DNA of 64,000 bases from Altericroceibacterium indicum (lineage in GTDB: Bacteria; Pseudomonadota; Alphaproteobacteria; Sphingomonadales; Sphingomonadaceae), in contig NZ_WTYQ01000005.1 of assembly GCF_009828105.1 (NCBI RefSeq), positions 124,001 through 188,000 on the forward strand. Direction: 5' to 3'. Shown here one piece after another: positions 8,203 through 16,651 of this stretch. The notes beneath the pieces were generated by a model. That model was not told where the DNA came from and made no database searches. It saw only the letters and a list, made by a program, of their open reading frames with translations. Within the stretch, counting starts at the first letter, position 1; every line of letters starts with the position of its first letter. A program made the translations under genes and the position numbers.

Positions 8203-9453
8203 TCATTCATCGTCGCTTGCCAGCCGGAAGCATGTGGCGAAACGTCCCTGATCGGCGGAGCCAAGACCGGCTTCCTCGAACAGTGGCTGCCAGCGCGCGG
8301 TGACCACAGCGCGCATTTTGGCAACTAGTGCCTCGGCCTCGTCCGGGCCGAGATTGAATACCGCCGCTCCAGCCAAGGCATTTTCAAGCGTCGCATTGCG
8401 CCCTTGTGGCCCCACGCCGAGCACCAACCGTCGTTCAAGGCCGACCTGCGGCTTGGGCACGACATCGTAGAGCGGGGACAGGCGCCAGCCATTGCCGTCA
8501 TAAAGGAAGCCGTGGTTGCGCAAGTGATCGTCGTCATTGGTGACGAGGATGTTGAACACCATGCGCTTGAACAGTTCCTGCAGGTCCTGGCGAACTTGTG
8601 TGCCGTACTGACGGAGGGCGCCGGCAAGGTCGGCATAGCTGTAGCGGCTGACTTCGCTTTCATGTGCTCCAAGGATGGTCAGTCCCGATGCGAAATGCCG
8701 TCGCTCCATCCCATTGCCATGTGGAGCCCGATCGAACCGCTCGATCAGATAGATGTCTCGTTCAAGTACGCGCCTGAGATCGATCGCCGGCACGTTCAGC
8801 CCGCATTCGGTCGCAAGCCGCATTGTGGCATATTCCACCCGGCATTCGGGGAAGCTGTCGTTGCGTGCTTGAAACTTGGCGATCCAGGGCTGGTCCCCGA
8901 TTTCGGTCGCGGCTTTGGGGCGCGCACCGCCAAGCGATGATCCAGCCGTTAGCAGTCGCCGCAAATTTTCATCGAGTTCATCGACATGTTGTGCACGCTC
9001 AGCCGCCTCGGCCAGCTCTTCGAGCGTGAAATGTTCACCCGGCGCATCGCCTTCGCCCCAAGGTGTGATGCGCTGCGGGCGCTCCGGGGTCGGACCAAAG
9101 GCCAGACAACCAACCCGGTGTTCGCCTGATGCGAGGATAAGGTCGATCTCGTTCGGTAGCCGGTCGCCCATGGCCTTGTACATGAGATACTGGCCCCAGC
9201 CATCGGGGGCTGCATCGCGGATGGCGTTGAAAACCGCGAAGCCCTCTTCCGTGCGGAAAGTGTGGCCGCTGTCCGCGTCGTGGAGTGGCAGGGCAACCGG
9301 GTCGACCGCCAGTCGGTCGGGGCGTTCAAGATAGCGGCGGCCATAGGCAAATGTCGCGAACTTGTTGCGCGGCTCGTCGGTCATGGTGAGCAGCCCGGCT
9401 GGAACCGGACCTTCGGGCAGATGCACAAAGACATAGGTGCGCACGCTCACCAT
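8203..9453 (-). CDS. hipA: HipA-family serine/threonine kinase toxin
   Basis: A 416-residue HipA-type protein. It has an N-terminal subdomain and a Gly-rich loop with the candidate autophosphorylation Ser (G-S-S-L-G-G-A-R-P-K, residues 171-180). The catalytic segment N-D-D-D-H-L-R-N is at 306-313 and the metal-binding L-S-P-L-Y-D-V at 325-331. HipA kinases phosphorylate cellular targets such as tRNA synthetases and cause growth arrest. The gene lies 6 bp after the stop of the HTH antitoxin and is presumably co-transcribed. All key motifs are intact, so it looks functional. Length is close to the ~440 residues of E. coli HipA. Confidence 0.9.
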   Translation of the reverse strand: MVSVRTYVFVHLPEGPVPAGLLTMTDEPRNKFATFAYGRRYLERPDRLAVDPVALPLHDADSGHTFRTEEGFAVFNAIRDAAPDGWGQYLMYKAMGDRLPNEIDLILASGEHRVGCLAFGPTPERPQRITPWGEGDAPGEHFTLEELAEAAERAQHVDELDENLRRLLTAGSSLGGARPKAATEIGDQPWIAKFQARNDSFPECRVEYATMRLATECGLNVPAIDLRRVLERDIYLIERFDRAPHGNGMERRHFASGLTILGAHESEVSRYSYADLAGALRQYGTQVRQDLQELFKRMVFNILVTNDDDHLRNHGFLYDGNGWRLSPLYDVVPKPQVGLERRLVLGVGPQGRNATLENALAGAAVFNLGPDEAEALVAKMRAVVTARWQPLFEEAGLGSADQGRFATCFRLASDDE

Positions 9454-9459
9454 GACGGA

Positions 9460-9801
9460 TCAGAAATCCAGATCATCGACATCCGAGGCATGGGTCGTCT
9501 TCGGGAGACGCGCGAGATCCTCGCTAATGCCCGCGCGATCGCTGTCGGCGGCAACCAGGCTGGCAAGACGCGTGGTCATACCGAACACATGGAGCGCACT
9601 GGCAAGGACCGCGAGGCCTACCGTCGGGTCGCCTGCCTCTAGGCGCTGCAACGTCTGCACCGACACAAGCATGCGCTCGGCCATAAGCCGCTGCGGCAGC
9701 TTGCGCCGCCGCCGCGCGAGCGCGATATCCTTTCCGAGCTGCGCGATGGCGCGCAGGCTCTGGGGCGGCAGTCCGCTGGCAGCTCTAGAAGCACGTGGCA
9801 T
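9460..9801 (-). CDS. hipB: HipB-like XRE-family antitoxin/repressor
   Basis: A 113-residue protein with an XRE/Cro HTH at about residues 22-75 (L-G-K-D-I-A-L-A-R-R-R-R-K, then L-V-S-V-Q-T-L-Q-R-L-E-A-G-D-P-T-V-G-L-A). An acidic tail ends D-D-L-D-F. By analogy HipB binds HipA and represses its own promoter. The paired palindromic site just upstream (9812-9855) is the expected operator. The C-terminal hydrophobic-acidic tail is common in HipB antitoxins. Confidence 0.85.
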   Translation of the reverse strand: MPRASRAASGLPPQSLRAIAQLGKDIALARRRRKLPQRLMAERMLVSVQTLQRLEAGDPTVGLAVLASALHVFGMTTRLASLVAADSDRAGISEDLARLPKTTHASDVDDLDF

Positions 9802-9811
9802 AGCAGCGTAG

Positions 9812-9855
9812 ATGACATATCATGCGTATTCTGTCAATTACACATGATATGTCAT
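9812..9855 (-). promoter_or_regulatory. paired inverted-repeat operator of hipBA
   Basis: ATGACATATCATG (9812-9824) and its exact reverse complement CATGATATGTCAT (9843-9855) flank an 18-bp spacer. Each arm is itself nearly palindromic, so two dimer sites are likely. TTGACA on the minus strand (9832-9837) sits in the spacer as a possible -35 element, placing repressor binding over the promoter about 10 bp before hipB. Confidence 0.75.
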
Positions 9856-9974
9856 GTATATTGAGGCAATCGAAGTGCCTCTAGAATGGCAGATGTCGCC
9901 CAAGCGGACAAGCTGCGCTCATCGAAGCATGTGCCCCCCTCTCTAACCCTCTTGATCTGACAAACCTGTCCAAG

Positions 9975-10343
9975 TCAGCTCTGTGCGCTGTCGATAGCAG
10001 CGAGCACGTCGACCAACTGCGCGCGCAACCCAGAGAGTCCCACAGCAAGAACGAGATCACGCCGATCGGCAAGTTCGAGCACCGTCCGCAATATCTGGTC
10101 GGAATGGCGCATCAGGATAACCAGATTGTCCGCACTCGGACTATTCTTGCCGTCGAACCAGTTGCGCACAGCTCGCTCATTCGAATTCGTCAGCCTCGCA
10201 ACAGTTTTTACCGATGACGCAAGAGCACCAAACTCCGTCTTCAAGGCGAGTGCGAGCGCCGCACTCAATGACGAAGGCGACAATTCGGGAAAATTATCTC
10301 CAGATTTCGACCGAAGTTTTCGGTCCTTCTCGGTGAACGACAT
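9975..10343 (-). CDS. small HTH DNA-binding protein, divergent from recombinase
   Basis: A 122-residue protein. Its central segment A-L-K-T-E-F-G-A-L-A-S-S-V-K-T-V-A-R-L-T, followed by N-E-R-A-V-R-N-W-F-D-G-K-N-S-P, looks like a phage-repressor-type HTH, with the recognition helix around R-A-V-R-N-W. The ATG at 10343 is preferred because GGGAG lies 9 bases upstream; longer in-frame starts at 10388 and 10490 enter or cross the recombinase promoter region. It is divergent from the recombinase operon with about 73 bp between them, so it probably regulates that operon. No exact family was recognised. Confidence 0.62.
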   Translation of the reverse strand: MSFTEKDRKLRSKSGDNFPELSPSSLSAALALALKTEFGALASSVKTVARLTNSNERAVRNWFDGKNSPSADNLVILMRHSDQILRTVLELADRRDLVLAVGLSGLRAQLVDVLAAIDSAQS

Positions 10344-10382
10344 ACGCCTGATCTCCCAATAAGACTTTCCAGAGTCAGAGGG

Positions 10383-10420
10383 TGTCATTTCCTGGTGACA
10401 TGAAGGCATTGGACCAATGC
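10383..10420 (+). promoter_or_regulatory. palindromic sites over the recombinase start codon
   Basis: TGTCA (10383-10387) faces TGACA (10396-10400). Next to them GCATTGG-A-CCAATGC (10406-10420) is a perfect 7+1+7 palindrome that includes the recombinase ATG. A repressor bound here would block transcription or initiation of the recombinase-ParB operon; the divergent HTH protein is the obvious candidate ligand. Confidence 0.5.
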
Positions 10421-11985
10421 GGGCGAGCGACGAACGGACTGAAGCAGAGCATGAAGGACCGCTGATCCGGGCGGCGCAATATGTGCGCATGTCGACCGAG
10501 CATCAGAAATATTCCACTGAGAATCAGGCGGAGATCATCGCGCAATATGCCACGCGGCGCGGTTTCGAGATCGTCAAAACCTACGAGGACTCCGGCAAGA
10601 GCGGGCTGAAGCTCGAAGGCCGTCTCGCGCTGCAGCAACTGATAGACGATGTCAGAGGCGGCAAAGCCGATTTCGAGGCCGTGCTCGTCTACGACGTAAG
10701 CCGCTGGGGCCGGTTCCAGGATGCCGACGAGAGCGCCTATTACGAGTTTATCTGCCGTGAGGGCGGGATCACCGTCCACTATTGCGCCGAGCAGTTCGAG
10801 AATGACGGAAGCCTGAGCGCGACGATCATCAAGAGTATGAAGCGCGCGATGGCCGGTGAATATAGCCGCGAACTTTCGGCCAAGGTCTTCACCGGTCAGT
10901 GTCGCCTGATCCGGCTCGGCTACCGGCAGGGTGGGCCAGCGGGCTATGGCCTTCGGCGCATGCTGGTAGACGAGCATGGTGTAGTGAAGGCCGAACTGGC
11001 GCGAGGTGAGCACAAGAGCCTTCAGACCGACAGGGTCATCCTGCAACCTGGGCCGCCCGACGAAATCGAGACGGTCCGCCGCCTCTACCGCATGTTCGTG
11101 GTCCAGCAGCGGTCAGAAAGCGAAATCGCCGAGGCTCTCAACGCGGAAGGGCTGAAGACCGATCTCGGTCGAAACTGGACGCGCGGAACGGTCCACCAGA
11201 TTCTGACCAACGAGAAATATATCGGCAACAATGTCTACAACCGCATCTCCTACAAACTGAAAGCGAAGCGCGTCGCCAATCCGCCCGATATGTGGGTGCG
11301 CCAGGACGGTGCTTTCGAACCGATCGTCGAACGCGATTTCTTCGACGCTGCACAGCGCATCATCCAGGCCCGTTCGCGGCGTTTCACCGACCAGGAATTG
11401 CTCGACCGGCTGTCCAGCCTTCTCGCCGACAAGGGCTGGCTTTCGGGCATGGTCATCGACGAGCTTGACGATATGCCGTCGAGTTCGACGTTCCGGCATC
11501 GCTTCGGAAGCCTGACCCGCGCCTATGAGCTTGTCGGCTACACGCCTCCGCGTGATTACAGCTATATCGAGATCAACCGCGCACTACGCGCCATGCATCC
11601 TGATATCGTCACCTCTGTCATCGACGACATCGAGGCACAGGGCGGCGCGGTGGAGCGCGATCCTCTGTCCGACCTGCTGTGCATCAATGACGAGCTCACG
11701 GTCGCGCTTGTGATCGCCCGCTGCCATATTTCGCCGGCAGGCGGAATGCGCTGGAAGGTCCGATTCGACAGCGGCCTGCGCCCCGACCTCACCATCGCCG
11801 TCCGGATGAAAGACGACAACCGGACAATCCGGGACTATTATCTCTTCCCCTGGCTCGACCTCAGCCAAACGCCGAAACTCCGGCTGGCACCGGACAATGG
11901 CATTCTGCTTGATGCCTTCCGCTATGACAGCCTGAATGCATTCGTCGAACTGACCCGCCGGTCCTCGCTGAGGAGGGCGGCATGA
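10417..11985 (+). CDS. large serine recombinase
   Basis: A 522-residue protein. The N-terminal resolvase domain has A-A-Q-Y-V-R-M-S-T-E-H-Q with nucleophile Ser26 and downstream arginines (V-S-R-W-G-R). A recombinase/zinc-ribbon-type middle domain contains N-x-x-G-x-x-T-D-x-G-R-N-W-T-x-G-T-V-H-Q-I-L-T-N-E-K-Y-I-G, typical of large serine integrases. The C-terminal ~170 residues (from Y-I-E-I-N-R-A-L-R) have no domain I recognise. The Cys pairs of the usual zinc ribbon are not evident. Its stop overlaps the first ParB-like gene by ATGA, so recombination and DNA binding are co-expressed. Confidence 0.87.
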   Translation: MRASDERTEAEHEGPLIRAAQYVRMSTEHQKYSTENQAEIIAQYATRRGFEIVKTYEDSGKSGLKLEGRLALQQLIDDVRGGKADFEAVLVYDVSRWGRFQDADESAYYEFICREGGITVHYCAEQFENDGSLSATIIKSMKRAMAGEYSRELSAKVFTGQCRLIRLGYRQGGPAGYGLRRMLVDEHGVVKAELARGEHKSLQTDRVILQPGPPDEIETVRRLYRMFVVQQRSESEIAEALNAEGLKTDLGRNWTRGTVHQILTNEKYIGNNVYNRISYKLKAKRVANPPDMWVRQDGAFEPIVERDFFDAAQRIIQARSRRFTDQELLDRLSSLLADKGWLSGMVIDELDDMPSSSTFRHRFGSLTRAYELVGYTPPRDYSYIEINRALRAMHPDIVTSVIDDIEAQGGAVERDPLSDLLCINDELTVALVIARCHISPAGGMRWKVRFDSGLRPDLTIAVRMKDDNRTIRDYYLFPWLDLSQTPKLRLAPDNGILLDAFRYDSLNAFVELTRRSSLRRAA

Positions 11986-12866
11986 GCGCCGAGCCCCCCG
12001 AAATCCGGCAGGTGCCAATCGATCTTATCACTGTTCTCAATCCCCGTGCCCGCAACAAGCGCGTCTTTCAGGAACTGGTGGACTCGATCGCAGCACTGGG
12101 CCTTAAAAAGCCGATCACCGTCAGCCAGCGCCCAGGCAAGAATCGCTACGACCTCGTCTGCGGCCAAGGGCGGCTCGAAGCGTTCATTGCTCTGGGCGCC
12201 GCGGAAATCCCCGCGATCATCGTCGAAGCGAGCGAGGAGGATTGCTTCGTCATGAGCCTGGTCGAAAACCTCGCTCGCCGTCAGCATAGCCCCCTGGAAC
12301 TCGTTCACGGAATCGGCGCATTGGCCGAACGCGGCTACTCCCATGCAGAGATTGCCGAAAAGGTAGGCTTCTCGGCCGATTATGTCGCCGCCATCTGCGT
12401 ACTCCTCGAGCGAGGAGAGGAGAAGCTCATCAACGCCGTCGAACGCGGAACCATTCCACACTCAATTGCGATCGAAATCGCCAGGGCGAAGGAGGGTGAA
12501 GTCCAGAACGCTCTGGCCGAGGCCTATGAGCAGAACAAGCTGCCGGGAAACCAGGTCCTTACGATCCGTCAAATCATCGAACAGCGCAAGGTGAGTGGTA
12601 AACAGATCCACCGTGGTTCGGGCAAGGACTTGCGAAAGCGGAGCGTAAGTTCCGAAAGTTTGATCCGCTCCTATCAGCGTGAAACCGAGCGTCAGAAGCT
12701 GCTTATCAAACGGGCTTCGCTAGCACGAAGCCGGCTGCTCTTCGTCACCAATGCAATGCGCCGCCTGCTGGCTGACGATCATTTCGTGACGCTGATGCGT
12801 GCCGAAGGCTTGACCACCCTGCCAGAGCCTTTGGCCGACCGGATCGGCGCGGTCCCGACATCATGA
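11982..12866 (+). CDS. ParB/RepB-like DNA-binding protein 1
   Basis: A 294-residue protein with a ParB/Srx-type nuclease-CTPase fold. Residues 10-100 include V-C-G-Q-G-R-L-E-A-F (box II, 59-68) and E-N-L-A-R-R-Q-H-S-P-L-E (95-106). An HTH at about 120-140 (S-H-A-E-I-A-E-K-V-G-F-S) and a basic C-terminal half follow. Usual partition ParB sits beside a ParA ATPase; none is present here. It is coupled by ATGA overlaps to the recombinase and to the second ParB-like gene, suggesting that the three proteins act together on DNA, perhaps in synapsis or site choice. Confidence 0.82.
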   Translation: MSAEPPEIRQVPIDLITVLNPRARNKRVFQELVDSIAALGLKKPITVSQRPGKNRYDLVCGQGRLEAFIALGAAEIPAIIVEASEEDCFVMSLVENLARRQHSPLELVHGIGALAERGYSHAEIAEKVGFSADYVAAICVLLERGEEKLINAVERGTIPHSIAIEIARAKEGEVQNALAEAYEQNKLPGNQVLTIRQIIEQRKVSGKQIHRGSGKDLRKRSVSSESLIRSYQRETERQKLLIKRASLARSRLLFVTNAMRRLLADDHFVTLMRAEGLTTLPEPLADRIGAVPTS

Positions 12867-13756
12867 ACGAACAGGTAAAGATCGCCTTCGAGCAGCACGT
12901 GCTCACCGTCCCGCTCGACCGACTATTGCCGACCAAGCGCCTGCCTAAGGGACTTGAAGCGAGCGTCAAATATCGGCGCATCGCGGCTTCGGTAGGAGAA
13001 ATCGGAGTGATCGAACCGCTCTCTGTCATACGCCAGAAAGGCGGCACCTATCTCATACTTGATGGGCATGTCCGGCTCGCGGCGCTGCGCGCACATGGGG
13101 CCACAGAGGCCCAATGCATCCTGGCCCATGACGACGAAGGCGTAACCTACAACAAGCGGGTCAACCGCCTGGCGGTGATCCAGGAGCACTACATGATCGT
13201 GCTTGCTCTGGAGCGCGGTGTTTCCGAGGAAAAGCTCGCGCGGGCGCTCAATGTCGACACCAAGGTCATCCGGCAGCGCCGTCACCTGCTCAACGGAATC
13301 AGTCAGGATGTGGCCGAACTGCTCAAGGACAAGCCTGTCGGACATGTGGCTTTTCAGAAACTGCGCAAGATGAAGCCGATCCGTCAGTTAGAGGTCGCCG
13401 AACTCATGATCTCGGCGAACAATTTTACCGCTTCCTATGCCAAGGCGCTGCTCGTCACCACGAAGCCGGACGACCTCCACAAGCCCGACAGACACGGCAA
13501 GGCGACCGGTCTGTCCTCCGAGCAGATGGTGCGGCTCGAACGCGAAATGGCGGAACTCAGCACCGACTACAAGGAGTTGGAGATGTCATATGGCGACGAC
13601 ATGCTGGTGCTGGTCGTCGCATCGGGTTTTCTGGAACGCATGCTTTCCAGACCCGAAATCGAGCACTTCCTGGAAAGCCGGCACCCCGAGTTTCTCGAGA
13701 ACTTCCGATCAATCGTCCAGGCGACCGCGCTCGACCAGCCATCGGGCGTAAGCTGA
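12863..13756 (+). CDS. ParB/RepB-like DNA-binding protein 2 (RepB C-terminal type)
   Basis: A 297-residue protein clearly related in layout to, but divergent from, its upstream neighbour. A ParB-like N-terminal domain has L-I-L-D-G-H-V-R-L-A-A-L-R-A-H-G-A (64-80), then an HTH-like segment V-S-E-E-K-L-A-R-A-L-N-V-D-T-K-V-I-R-Q-R (120-139), then a C-terminal region with long helices as in plasmid RepB-type partition proteins. The G-x-R-R-type motif is replaced by D-G-H-V-R-L. Third gene of the recombinase operon; no ParA gene follows. An 815-bp non-coding region begins right after it. Confidence 0.8.
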   Translation: MNEQVKIAFEQHVLTVPLDRLLPTKRLPKGLEASVKYRRIAASVGEIGVIEPLSVIRQKGGTYLILDGHVRLAALRAHGATEAQCILAHDDEGVTYNKRVNRLAVIQEHYMIVLALERGVSEEKLARALNVDTKVIRQRRHLLNGISQDVAELLKDKPVGHVAFQKLRKMKPIRQLEVAELMISANNFTASYAKALLVTTKPDDLHKPDRHGKATGLSSEQMVRLEREMAELSTDYKELEMSYGDDMLVLVVASGFLERMLSRPEIEHFLESRHPEFLENFRSIVQATALDQPSGVS

Positions 13757-14571
13757 CCAATTGCTCAATGGGGACCGGGACCCGAAAGCGCCGGGACCGT
13801 CGGAGAAGCCGCCGCGTGGGGCGGATCAAGGGCGGTGGCGGGAACGGCGGCGACCCCGCAGCAAGCCCGCTAGGCCAGTCGCCATAGGACTGGCTGCATG
13901 CCGCTTGCGGCATGTTTGGGAAGGGCAGGCCCTGGGGCGCGTCGGTTGGGGAACCGGCGCGCCCCACTCTGTAGCGTGGGTTGTGCGCACGGTCGCGGAA
14001 AGAGAATAGGCGAGCGAGAGCGCACCATCTCATCGGGTTTTCGTGGGTTATGCCGCACTTGGGGCCGCATGGAACATGTCGAGCCAGGAAATGCGCGATA
14101 AGTAGACTAGTTCAGAACGTATTCCGCGTTCAGCTCTCCGTTTCCTTTTTCAGATCGTAAGTGAAGGGGTATCGGGCGCCTCCCTGCGGGACCGCCGCTC
14201 TATCTCCGTTGCACTCCGACCGAACCCCTTTGCGGGTTTCGTCCGATTCCGGTGACGATCGCCATGGCGGCACGGCGTATTAACGCCGATCCGTAAATCC
14301 GAGTCCACGGATTTGTGTCTTTCCGTAGTTGCGGAGATCGGGACAGGGCATTCGCCGTCCCGATCGCGCCTGTTTGTGACTCTCTCCGTCGATGGGGTGG
14401 GGCGACGCTTCCCTTTAGGCCCGCCGCGCCGGGCCGCAACGCGCGGCAAGCCGCGCTTACCTTCTCTGCGTTTCGGTCGTTACGGATGCGCCCCGGCTCT
14501 GCCGGCGGGCCTTCTGGTCGCTCCTTCGCCGCCCACCCCATTCCGGGGTGAGTGTGTGTTGAAGGAGAAGT
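13757..14571 (+). other. 815-bp non-coding region with consecutive hairpins, parB leader
   Basis: No credible gene is seen. Three hairpins stand in a row at 13874-13963: GCCAGTC…GACTGGC (13874-13894), CATGCCG-CTTG-CGGCATG (13897-13914), and an 11-bp stem with one mismatch and a GGGG loop (13936-13963, outer arms GGCGCG/CGCGCC). The second part (from about 14130) runs into the start of a ParB gene and resembles the long untranslated leaders of plasmid parB genes. It could hold the recombination target of the module upstream, a centromere-like site or structured RNA. Confidence 0.55.
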
Positions 14572-16134
14572 GTGATGAACGCTGTTACCGAAACCACCGC
14601 TGCCGAGCCTGTGTCGGGCTTCGAGATTCTCGTGCCATTGAACAAGCTCAAGAAGTCCCCGCGCAATGCGCGCAAGGTGCCGCATGGGACAAGTGCCATC
14701 GAGGCGCTGGCCGCATCCATCGCGCACAAGGGGCTGATCCAGAACCTTGTGGTGGAACCCGAAGTGACGGAAGACGGAACGCCTATCGCAGCCCACTGCT
14801 TGGCCCATTCCAAGTTTGGCCAATTGCCTCTCCCACCATCACCTAATGTCTGGGAGCGACCGGTCGAGCTTCCCAGTACGCAGGAGACCTTCGCGGACCC
14901 CGAAGGCGCTTGGCGAGAGATCGTGATCGAGCCGTTCGCGAAGGGCGACCGTCCCGACCCGGCCTTCCGCAGGCATTACAGCACGCTGCATGGCACACTG
15001 TCGTTTGATGACCTTGAGAAATCGAATGCAAGTCGAGGTGCGCCTGGCGCGGTAATGTTCAGCAACGCCAAAGGGCAGCCAAGCGCAACCGCTCCCCTTC
15101 GTCGCGATCCTTACCACATTTCGGTCCACCCAGAGGATGAAGGCTTCGCGCTGCGTTCGAAGAGCAATGTGCTGACGGTTTATGGCGGAGATCTACAAGT
15201 CGATTTTGAAACTGATCTCGAAAGCGCGCCGGAGGTTGCGGCAAACCGGGATCGCCTCGGCTTGGCTGAGGGTGAGGCCCATCGAACGATACGCTGCGTC
15301 GGCCTGACCCCGGAGAGGGATCGTTATCTTTTTACACATGTCGATGAGGCTTGGTGCATCAGCCGGGAGGGAGAGCGTATCTGGGGCCTTCGCATGCCGG
15401 CCAATGAACCCACTCGCATTCGGGTCGGCTGCATGGGTTTCGGGACGGCGACCGAAATCGATGAGGCACTCAAGGTTCTGGGCCTCGATTTGCCCGTCAC
15501 TCCAGAGGTGATCCGCAAGCGGTACCGACAGCTAGCGCGTCAATTCCACCCTGACATCAACCCCGGAAGCGAGGAGAAGATGAAGGCGGTGAACGTCGCC
15601 GCAGAACGTCTGACCGGGTTAGACGCGGACCAGCTTGCCGGAAAAATCGTCGAGGACGGCGGCTTCGAGATCATTGTCAGCTTCGGCGCTTCCTCCGATT
15701 GGATCTATGCAGCGGCGTTTTCAGCGGACGGGAAAACTGCGCTGTTGGGAAGCTACGCCGGTCGCGTGGTGCGCGTCGATCAAAACGGGACGCCAACCAC
15801 GATCTATGATGTCGGCTCCGCACCTGTCCGGATCGTCGAGACTGACGCCTATCTCTATGTGATGACGACCACACGCCTTTACGTGTTGCACGGGGATTGC
15901 CTGATGGCGCTGGAGGACTGCCCAAGCAAATGTGACCTGCTTATTTTCGAAGAACAAGTTCTCCTGGTTGAGGCTAAAGGTGTCAGGGTTTTTACCCACG
16001 ACGGTACACCACTCGGGATCGCCCTTACCAAAGCGCCGATCCGCCGTGCTTACGTGGAGGAAGGAGATCTGGTCATAGAGACACGGACGCATCGTGGGCG
16101 TTTCCGTGGCATCCGGCCATCGCCCGGGGCGTAG
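14572..16134 (+). CDS. chimeric ORF: truncated ParB N-terminus fused to J-domain/propeller-like protein
   Basis: A 520-residue open frame. Residues 1 to about 74 are the start of a plasmid-type ParB (I-L-V-P-L-N-K-L-K-K-S-P-R-N-A-R-K, then I-A-H-K-G-L-I-Q-N-L-V-V), which ends before the G-x-R-R nucleotide-binding box. The rest is unrelated. About 180-280 and 362-510 look like beta-propeller strands. Between them (308-347) sits a J domain with R-K-R-Y-R-Q-L-A-R-Q-F-H-P-D (HPD at 325-327), the Hsp70-stimulating motif. The join near base 14794 is in frame, so the product may be made from the parB leader. It could also be a neutral deletion scar. Confidence 0.7.
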   Translation: MMNAVTETTAAEPVSGFEILVPLNKLKKSPRNARKVPHGTSAIEALAASIAHKGLIQNLVVEPEVTEDGTPIAAHCLAHSKFGQLPLPPSPNVWERPVELPSTQETFADPEGAWREIVIEPFAKGDRPDPAFRRHYSTLHGTLSFDDLEKSNASRGAPGAVMFSNAKGQPSATAPLRRDPYHISVHPEDEGFALRSKSNVLTVYGGDLQVDFETDLESAPEVAANRDRLGLAEGEAHRTIRCVGLTPERDRYLFTHVDEAWCISREGERIWGLRMPANEPTRIRVGCMGFGTATEIDEALKVLGLDLPVTPEVIRKRYRQLARQFHPDINPGSEEKMKAVNVAAERLTGLDADQLAGKIVEDGGFEIIVSFGASSDWIYAAAFSADGKTALLGSYAGRVVRVDQNGTPTTIYDVGSAPVRIVETDAYLYVMTTTRLYVLHGDCLMALEDCPSKCDLLIFEEQVLLVEAKGVRVFTHDGTPLGIALTKAPIRRAYVEEGDLVIETRTHRGRFRGIRPSPGA

Positions 16135-16332
16135 CAAAACATACTGATGGCAGCCTTCCCGGCAATCTCTAGCACCTCAATAACCGAGCAGAGGGCGCGA
16201 AGCTGTCGCTATTCGTCGATATGAACAAAGGGCAGGTGTTGGGCAGCTAGGTCGAGCTTGGAATGGCAGCTATGTCGGCGAAAGCTGTCGCCCTAAGACA
16301 CCGCCATTGTCCTAGGTAGGGTGAGCCGATCT

Positions 16333-16647
16333 CTACTGCGGCAAATCCTCGCGAAAACGGTCGAGTTGGTGCATTCTCTCGTGAAGCACGGTGACGATCC
16401 CGACCGCGCCATCGGACAGTACCCGCCAATAGATATAATGATGTTGGTGGCGGCAGTAGAATCCTTCCACTCCGAACTCGGCCGGGATCGGGCGCCATGG
16501 AATTTTCCGAGCCGCGATTTCGTCGAATCGTTCGAACAGGCCTCGAATATAGCGAGCCGCCTGCTCCTCGCCCCAATTGTCGCGGGTATAGACGTAAATT
16601 TCATCGAGCCGTCGGCCCGCGCGATCCTGGACGCGAAAGACGGCCAT
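16333..16647 (-). CDS. RelE/ParE-family toxin
   Basis: A 104-residue protein of the ParE type: an N-terminal V-x-D-x-A-x-x-x-L-D-E-I-Y-V-Y-T segment, W-G-E-E-Q-A-A-R-Y-I-R-G-L around residue 30, and a C-terminal Y-I-Y-W-R-V-L…V-T-V-L-H-E-R-M pattern. ParE toxins inhibit DNA gyrase. It starts 4 bp after the ribbon-helix-helix antitoxin stop. It sits between the chimeric ParB gene and the trb remnant, as is common on plasmids and integrated elements. Confidence 0.85.
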   Translation of the reverse strand: MAVFRVQDRAGRRLDEIYVYTRDNWGEEQAARYIRGLFERFDEIAARKIPWRPIPAEFGVEGFYCRHQHHYIYWRVLSDGAVGIVTVLHERMHQLDRFREDLPQ

Positions 16648-16651
16648 GCGA

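Noticed and set aside
13761-14009. 82-codon frame in the non-coding region after the second ParB-like gene
   Set aside because: Covers the hairpin series, Arg/Pro/Gly-rich composition, no homology recognised.
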